A DNA stretch of 57,166 nt from Rhizobium sullae (lineage in GTDB: Bacteria > Pseudomonadota > Alphaproteobacteria > Rhizobiales > Rhizobiaceae). Each line of letters begins with the position of its first letter. The first letter of the stretch is position 1. The position numbers and the translations under genes were made by a program. The notes under the pieces were generated by a model, which saw nothing but the letters and a program-made list of their open reading frames with translations, did no database searches and had not been told where the DNA came from. The stretch spans positions 1 through 57,166 of the forward strand of contig NZ_FWER01000033.1 of assembly GCF_900169785.1 (NCBI RefSeq), given 5' to 3'. Positions 52,130 to 57,166 of the stretch are shown piece after piece.

Positions 52130-54031
52130 TCAGCGAGAAGCCTCGCTTCTATTCAAATAATCTTCTATCCGTGCAGCCAGCAGACCGGGATCCATGCCCA
52201 TGGTGCTGAGGCGGATTTCCGGCTCCAAGGGAATCTCGTAGGGGGAGCTGATCCCCGTAAAGTTCTTAAGCTCGCCTGCTTTTGCCTTTTTATATAGCCC
52301 CTTCGGGTCTCTCTTGGCGCATTCCTCGATCGGCGTATCAACGAAAACTTCAACGAAATCATCCTGCATAAGATTGCGGGCCATCTGTCGTTCCGAACGG
52401 AAGGGGGAAATAAAGGACACGAGGACGATAAGGCCCGCGTCCAGCATCAGCTTAGCCACCTCAGCCACCCGGCGAATGTTCTCCACGCGATCTGCATCTG
52501 TAAAGCCTAAATCACGATTGAGCCCATGGCGGATATTGTCGCCGTCGAGGATGTAGGTATGCAGGCCGTTGGCTGTGAGCCGCTTTTCAAGCAGGTTTGC
52601 GATTGTGGATTTGCCGGAGCCAGAAAGACCAGTAAACCAGATCACGCGCGGCCGCTGACCCAGGCTGTGAGCCCGCGCAGCCTTGTTAACATCGAGGGCC
52701 TGCCAGTGAACGTTGTCGGCCCGGCGTAAAGCAAAATCAATCATCCCTGCGCCGACCGTGGCATTGGTCAGCCGATCGATGATTATGAAGTTGCCCGTAA
52801 CGCGGTTTTTGGCAAAGGGGTCAAAGGCAATCGCGGATTGCGTGGAAAAATTGCACACCCCGATCTCGTTCATGTGCAGTGACTTTGCAGCCAACTGAGC
52901 ACAGCTGTTAACGTCGATGCTGTACTTGAGGTCGGTGATAGTTGCCCCGATGCATTCGGTCTCGGTTCGCAGGAGATACGAACGGCCAGGAAGCATGTCT
53001 TTGCGATCGAACCAGATAACGTGCGCTTGAAACTGGTCGGCAATTTCTGGCCGATCGTCTGACGCCACGAGCATGTTCCCGCGGGAAAGCTCCACTTGAT
53101 CTTCGAGGAGAATGGTTACGGCATCGCCTTCGCGCGCCGTCAACAGTGATCCGTCGTATGTGACAATTTCTTTGATTCGGGTTTGCTGGCCTGACTTTGC
53201 GATAGTTACTCGATCACCCACAGATACCTCGCCGGAGGCAACTTGGCCTGCATAACCGCGAAAGCTTGAATCGGGGCGGTTGACGAGCTGAACTGGAAAT
53301 CGGAACGGTCTACGTGCTTGCCCGGCAGCGACTGGGACGGTCTCAAGATAGTTGAGCAATGCCGGTCCGTCATACCAGGCCATCTTGACGGAGGGCTGAC
53401 TGACATTGTCTCCGGAAAGGGCTGAAATTGGAATCACTTGGATGGTATCGAACGCGAATTTCTCCGCGAACTGCATGAACTCATCACTGATCTCATAGAA
53501 TACTCGCTGATCATATGCGACGAGATCGAACTTATTGACAGCCAGTACAACATTGCGGATGCCAAGCAGTGCCGCAATAAAGGTGTGCCGCCTTGTCTGC
53601 TGCAGCACCCCTTGGCGCGCATCGACCAACACGACCGCCAAATCCGCCGTTGAGGCACCCGTTGCCATATTGCGCGTATATTCTTCATGCCCCGGCGTGT
53701 CGGCGACAATGAACTTCCGTCGATCGGTCGAAAAAAAACGGTAGGCTACGTCGATTGTTATGCCCTGTTGTCTCTCGGCCTCCAATCCGTCAACGAGCAG
53801 CGAGAAGTCTATTTCATCGCCGGTCGTTCCGAATAATTTGCTGTCGCGCTCCAGGGCAACGAGCTGGTCTTCGAGAATGCAGTTTGTTTGGTGGAGCAGG
53901 CGTCCAATGAGCGTCGATTTCCCGTCGTCGACAGAGCCGCAGGTTAAAAAGCGCAGCAGGGTTTTTTCGTCTTGGGGGGCTGGCAGAGACGCTGCGTCGG
54001 TTTCCTTTAATGGTCCGTCCGTATATCGCAT
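52130..54031 (-). CDS. cysNC: Bifunctional sulfate adenylyltransferase large subunit/APS kinase (CysNC, NodQ type)
   Basis: The 633-aa protein fuses a CysN GTPase to an APS kinase. GTPase motifs are GSVDDGKST (32-40), DTPGHEEY and NKFD; the kinase begins near 466 with FTGLSGSGKST (P-loop 468-475) and has the active-site FISPFRSER. With CysD it makes APS from ATP and sulfate, then phosphorylates APS to PAPS. The fused form is the same as rhizobial NodQ. It shares one base with cysD. Clustering with a sulfotransferase suggests PAPS is made for glycan sulfation rather than only for cysteine. Confidence 0.93.
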   Translation of the reverse strand: MRYTDGPLKETDAASLPAPQDEKTLLRFLTCGSVDDGKSTLIGRLLHQTNCILEDQLVALERDSKLFGTTGDEIDFSLLVDGLEAERQQGITIDVAYRFFSTDRRKFIVADTPGHEEYTRNMATGASTADLAVVLVDARQGVLQQTRRHTFIAALLGIRNVVLAVNKFDLVAYDQRVFYEISDEFMQFAEKFAFDTIQVIPISALSGDNVSQPSVKMAWYDGPALLNYLETVPVAAGQARRPFRFPVQLVNRPDSSFRGYAGQVASGEVSVGDRVTIAKSGQQTRIKEIVTYDGSLLTAREGDAVTILLEDQVELSRGNMLVASDDRPEIADQFQAHVIWFDRKDMLPGRSYLLRTETECIGATITDLKYSIDVNSCAQLAAKSLHMNEIGVCNFSTQSAIAFDPFAKNRVTGNFIIIDRLTNATVGAGMIDFALRRADNVHWQALDVNKAARAHSLGQRPRVIWFTGLSGSGKSTIANLLEKRLTANGLHTYILDGDNIRHGLNRDLGFTDADRVENIRRVAEVAKLMLDAGLIVLVSFISPFRSERQMARNLMQDDFVEVFVDTPIEECAKRDPKGLYKKAKAGELKNFTGISSPYEIPLEPEIRLSTMGMDPGLLAARIEDYLNRSEASR

Positions 54032-54978
54032 TAGAAGTACCCCTCGCGCTTCTTCCTCTCCATTGCGCCGGCCTCATCCTTATCGATCATTCGTCCATGT
54101 CTTTCCGACGTGCGGGAGGTGAGCATCTCCTCGATGATCTCTTCGACGTTGACCGCATCGGACAAGGTTGCAGCCGTGAGCGGGTAACAGCCAAGCGTGC
54201 GGAAACGCACTCGTCGGCGTTCGACGATATCGGACGCTGTGAGGGGCATGCGATCATCATCGATGACTATAAAAGCGCCATCACGCCTCACGACCGGCCG
54301 CTCGGCTGCGAAGTAGAGCGGTACGACCGGAATTTTTTCTCTCTGGATGTAGTGCCAGATGTCGAGCTCAGTCCAGTTGGACAGCGGAAAGACGCGTATC
54401 GACTCGTTGCGAGCGACACGCGTGTTATAGGTCTTCCACATCTCAGGCCGCTGGGCTTTCGGATCCCAGCCGTGTTCTGCGTTGCGAAATGAGAATATTC
54501 GCTCCTTGGCTCGCGACTTGTCTTCGTCACGGCGAGCTCCGCCAAAGGCCGCGTCGAAGCCATATTTGTCAAGAGCCTGACGTAGTGCAAGCGTCTTCAT
54601 GATATGGGTGTGAACGTTGGACCCATGTGTGAAGGGATTGACGTTTTGCTGCAAACCGTCCTCATTTATGTGGACGAGTAGCTGAAGTCCAAGTTCTGCA
54701 ACGACCCGATCACGGAAGGTGATCATCTCCCGAAATTTCCATCCGGTGTCGACGTGCAGGAGCGGAAATGGTGGCTTTGCCGGGTAAAAGGCTTTCCTGG
54801 CAAGATGAAGCATGACACAGGAGTCTTTGCCGACGGAGAAAAGCATCACCGGTTTTGAGAATTCAGCGGCGACTTCGCGCATGATATGGATGGCTTCAGC
54901 TTCCAACCGGCGAAGGTGGCTTGCTTTGTCGCTATTCGGTGCGTTGAGCACGGCTTCCCCTCCATGGCATGCTGCCAT
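54031..54978 (-). CDS. cysD: Sulfate adenylyltransferase subunit 2 (CysD, NodP type)
   Basis: The 315-aa product has the PP-loop SVGKDS (48-53) and the conserved LHVDTGWKFREM and GGARRDEDKSRAKERIFSFR motifs of CysD. It binds ATP and sulfate to form APS together with CysN. AGGA precedes the ATG. It lies three bases after the sulfotransferase stop. Confidence 0.95.
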   Translation of the reverse strand: MAACHGGEAVLNAPNSDKASHLRRLEAEAIHIMREVAAEFSKPVMLFSVGKDSCVMLHLARKAFYPAKPPFPLLHVDTGWKFREMITFRDRVVAELGLQLLVHINEDGLQQNVNPFTHGSNVHTHIMKTLALRQALDKYGFDAAFGGARRDEDKSRAKERIFSFRNAEHGWDPKAQRPEMWKTYNTRVARNESIRVFPLSNWTELDIWHYIQREKIPVVPLYFAAERPVVRRDGAFIVIDDDRMPLTASDIVERRRVRFRTLGCYPLTAATLSDAVNVEEIIEEMLTSRTSERHGRMIDKDEAGAMERKKREGYF

Positions 54979-54981
54979 TGT

Positions 54982-55830
54982 TCATTCCTTCACCGGGAGT
55001 TGAGCGATCTGCGTGTTTTGAAGCCATGGCGTCAGATCGACATCCATCAGCGTGCCAAGTTTATCGATTTGCGGCTCGTAATAGCCGATGAGCCGCTCTT
55101 TCAGATCCTCTGAAAGCGTTGCGTAATTTATCTCTCGAGCGATGAGCGAGCGGGCCTTCTTGAAGGCGGCGGTATGTCGGAACGGTTTGACCGTCGTTTT
55201 GAAAGGCGCCAGCCATCGTCGCATCTCCGGGCCTACTAGAGGCTGCTTCTTGTCCTTGACTTTTTCTGCTACCGGCGGCACCTGCAGCTCTGCCCGCAGC
55301 CCGAGAAAACTCCCTACACGATCGAGCTGACGACGTGGTTCGATCGAAATATTTTCATAAAGTAGGACCAGCAGATTATCGGATCCGAAACGGTCAAGGA
55401 AACCTTGCAACTGATCGTAGTAGAGGCCGCCGTTTAAAAAACGACCGCCCTGGCCGGCTCGCGGGTCGAGATACTGGCCTATTTCGCGGCCCACCTCACC
55501 CCTTCGATAGAGCATGCAATAGTCCGAGTATGCACGCTCGACAGGGTTTCTGAGCTGAGCAATCAGCCGCACATTTGGAAAGTCACCATGAATGCGCGCG
55601 GCAGCCTCCGGCGTATCCATATATGAGTTCGATTTTTCGCCAATAACAAGGTCGTCGCGCGGCGGCCGAAACTGATCCGCGTACCATGCAGCCCCGTTTC
55701 CGTAGACCCGACTGAAGTAGTGCAGTTCGGGATCGGGCATATAGACATCCGGATGCCTCTGAAGGGACTGCTGCAGCCATGTTGTAGCGCTTTTCGCCGC
55801 GCCGATGATTAGGAAGTCCAAACGGTCCAT
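54982..55830 (-). CDS. PAPS-dependent sulfotransferase
   Basis: The 282-aa product has the 5'-phosphosulfate loop IGAAKSATTWL (9-19) and the 3'-phosphate-binding region LRNPVERAYSDY (about 96-107), as in the NodH/heparan type family. It moves sulfate from PAPS to an acceptor, most likely a glycan made by the cluster. The gene sits between the glycosyltransferase and cysD, so PAPS supply and use are co-expressed. Acceptor unknown: LPS, capsule, exopolysaccharide or Nod-factor-like. Confidence 0.88.
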   Translation of the reverse strand: MDRLDFLIIGAAKSATTWLQQSLQRHPDVYMPDPELHYFSRVYGNGAAWYADQFRPPRDDLVIGEKSNSYMDTPEAAARIHGDFPNVRLIAQLRNPVERAYSDYCMLYRRGEVGREIGQYLDPRAGQGGRFLNGGLYYDQLQGFLDRFGSDNLLVLLYENISIEPRRQLDRVGSFLGLRAELQVPPVAEKVKDKKQPLVGPEMRRWLAPFKTTVKPFRHTAAFKKARSLIAREINYATLSEDLKERLIGYYEPQIDKLGTLMDVDLTPWLQNTQIAQLPVKE

Positions 55831-55872
55831 GGCTGCCCCTCATATCGCAACTGTCTTTGCAAGCCTTGCTGG

Positions 55873-57042
55873 CTAGTTCCTCATCCGCTCGTAGATGCTC
55901 GTGATCCCCTCGATATGGCTGCTTGCGCTGTAATGCGACAAAGCGGCCGAGCGAGCGGTTTCGCTGACGCGTTCCCACTGGGTTCGATTGGTCAAAAGGC
56001 GATGGAGCGGCTCAACGAATGCCTGCGGAGATTCGGCCGGGACGAGATACCCGTTCTCGCCGTCGACAATAGCCTCCGGATTGCCGCCGTGGTTCGTCGC
56101 AATGACTGGCGTGCCGAGCATCATAGCCTCAATCAGCGTGCGCCCGAAGGGCTCGTTGATTGCCGGAACGAGGAGCGCATCAAGCGCGCACATCAATGGA
56201 GAGATGGGCGAACGGAATCCCATAAGATGTATCCTATCGCCAATCCCGAGTTCATCCGCATAGGAGCGGACTTTCTCATCAAGCCGGTCGCCGCCGGGCT
56301 CTGGCAAGCCAAGTAGAACACCGTGCAACGTGATCCCGGGATAGCGTTTCCCAAAGGCTGCGATCGTCTCCACGAAGTGCAATGGCCGCTTGCGCGCGGT
56401 GAGAACGCCAATATATCCGGCAAAGCGGATATTCCCCTTCAGGTTCAGTTCCTCGCAGAGCTGATGATGACATTGGGCTCTGTCGGGCAGCGAAATTGGG
56501 TGCTCGAAGGGACTGTGTAAGACGGTCACCCGGTCGTCAATCGGAAGAATAGGTCGGCTTGGCCGTGCGAAATTCGAGACGGTCACGATCTCATTAGCAA
56601 GGACGGGGGCGAGGAAATTTGCAGCGCGTGCGGTCGGATCTCCGCGATGGTGCCATAGCAATCGTGCGCCCGAAATCCGTGCGGGTATTGCCCATGTCGC
56701 ATGCATCTGGCCGTCATTTGTGTGTACCACGTCAACAAGGTGGCCGCGCAGGAAGCGAACGAGACGAGGAAGGTAGGCGGCATAGGCAGCGGCGACCTTC
56801 AACCTGTTTTGATGTGGCAGCCGGTGCGCGGGCGATAGGACCTGCCCTCTCGGAGCAGCAAAAAAGGTCATCCCGCGTTTCGTCAGATAGCTCGCCAGTG
56901 CGCCATCGGTGATGTGCAATATGATCAGACATTTGATCAAAGTGGAATCTAAGCCCGCGATCAAATCAACCGCGGAAATGTGGCTGCCCCCTACCTCATC
57001 CCCAAGAAACGGAAATGCTACGACGACTGGTTTGATGGACAC
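55873..57042 (-). CDS. Glycosyltransferase family 4 (GT-B fold)
   Basis: The 389-aa product has the N-terminal Rossmann-type start (VVVAFPFLGDEVGGSH) and the C-terminal donor site with the EX7E motif E297/E305 (NEPFGRTLIEAM) and TPVIATNHGGNPEAI. GT4 enzymes add a sugar to surface polysaccharides using nucleotide sugars at the inner membrane face. It is the first visible gene of the minus operon; the promoter should lie in 57043-57166. The sugar is unknown. Confidence 0.88.
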   Translation of the reverse strand: MSIKPVVVAFPFLGDEVGGSHISAVDLIAGLDSTLIKCLIILHITDGALASYLTKRGMTFFAAPRGQVLSPAHRLPHQNRLKVAAAYAAYLPRLVRFLRGHLVDVVHTNDGQMHATWAIPARISGARLLWHHRGDPTARAANFLAPVLANEIVTVSNFARPSRPILPIDDRVTVLHSPFEHPISLPDRAQCHHQLCEELNLKGNIRFAGYIGVLTARKRPLHFVETIAAFGKRYPGITLHGVLLGLPEPGGDRLDEKVRSYADELGIGDRIHLMGFRSPISPLMCALDALLVPAINEPFGRTLIEAMMLGTPVIATNHGGNPEAIVDGENGYLVPAESPQAFVEPLHRLLTNRTQWERVSETARSAALSHYSASSHIEGITSIYERMRN

Positions 57043-57166
57043 GCGACGACATCCTCACCATGACCAACTCAAAACCTGCAATGCCCTGTCGATTTGACGA
57101 CTTTTGCATTCGGTCAGCCTTATTTAGCGAGTGATCATACGGCCTGGTCCACGGTATTGTCAATTT
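57043..57166. other. Upstream region of the sulfation operon
   Basis: AT-richer DNA with no gene seen. It is the likely promoter region of the glycosyltransferase-sulfotransferase-cysD-cysNC operon and is cut by the right window edge. Confidence 0.4.

Noticed and set aside
52130..55830. Assignment as nodPQ-nodH nodulation genes
   Set aside because: No nodulation gene or nod box was seen in the window; sulfation of another glycan explains the same set, so neutral names were used.

Overview
The window reads as chromosomal or chromid/megaplasmid DNA of a rhizobial alphaproteobacterium (Rhizobium/Agrobacterium/Sinorhizobium group). The evidence is high GC with GC-rich third codon positions, a RIME-type rhizobial palindromic repeat (9031-9149), a CysNC fusion, an ETHE1-rhodanese fusion, a complete kdp locus with alphaproteobacterial small ORFs, and many ABC uptake systems for plant-derived solutes. 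No rRNA, tRNA, CRISPR array, complete insertion sequence or phage gene was seen.

Layout. 2-2791: C-terminal part of a class III cyclase-type signalling ATPase, cut by the left edge. 3054-5488: a GNAT acetyltransferase, then a poorly coding, partly AT-rich stretch with small doubtful ORFs, repeats and a PilZ protein. 5825-12026: a FadR-type GntR regulator, a PLP C-S lyase-like enzyme and a sugar-type ABC importer (binding protein, two permeases, ATPase), all on + and probably one operon interrupted by a RIME. 12192-17940 (minus): a sulfate ABC importer (Sbp, CysT, CysW, CysA), then a 1-Cys peroxiredoxin and a persulfide dioxygenase-rhodanese. 18209-26965 (minus): a K+ uptake operon made of a 27-codon ORF, kdpF, kdpA, a 51-codon ORF, kdpB, kdpC, kdpD, kdpE and a ptsN-like EIIA. 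27322-31989 (+): a xylitol-type dehydrogenase, several small rhizobial proteins, a cold shock protein, a DUF6481 protein and a fatty acid desaturase.

32160-50106 is a large carbohydrate-acid locus made of two divergent operons. The minus operon has a Tat-exported family 5 binding protein, two permeases, a double ATPase and two enolase-superfamily dehydratases. The plus operon has an RraA-like protein, a GntR regulator, a uronate dehydrogenase-like SDR, an SMP-30 lactonase, a DHDPS-family enzyme and a second complete family 5 ABC importer. Together these supply most steps of an oxidative uronate/aldonate route: oxidation of an aldose or uronate to a lactone, lactone opening, dehydration, then dehydration/decarboxylation or aldol cleavage of the keto-deoxy acid. 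A decayed 3' fragment of a xylitol dehydrogenase paralogue lies just after this locus.

50616-57042 is a surface-polysaccharide/sulfation segment: a methyltransferase, a small hypothetical protein, and a minus-strand operon of glycosyltransferase, PAPS-dependent sulfotransferase, CysD and CysNC. The operon both makes PAPS and uses it, so it probably sulfates a cell-surface glycan.

Likely novelty lies in the two unnamed small membrane ORFs and the structured leader of the kdp operon, the pairing of a C-S lyase with a sugar-type importer next to sulfur genes, and the dual-importer sugar-acid locus. All functions are inferred from motifs and context; no database search could be run.
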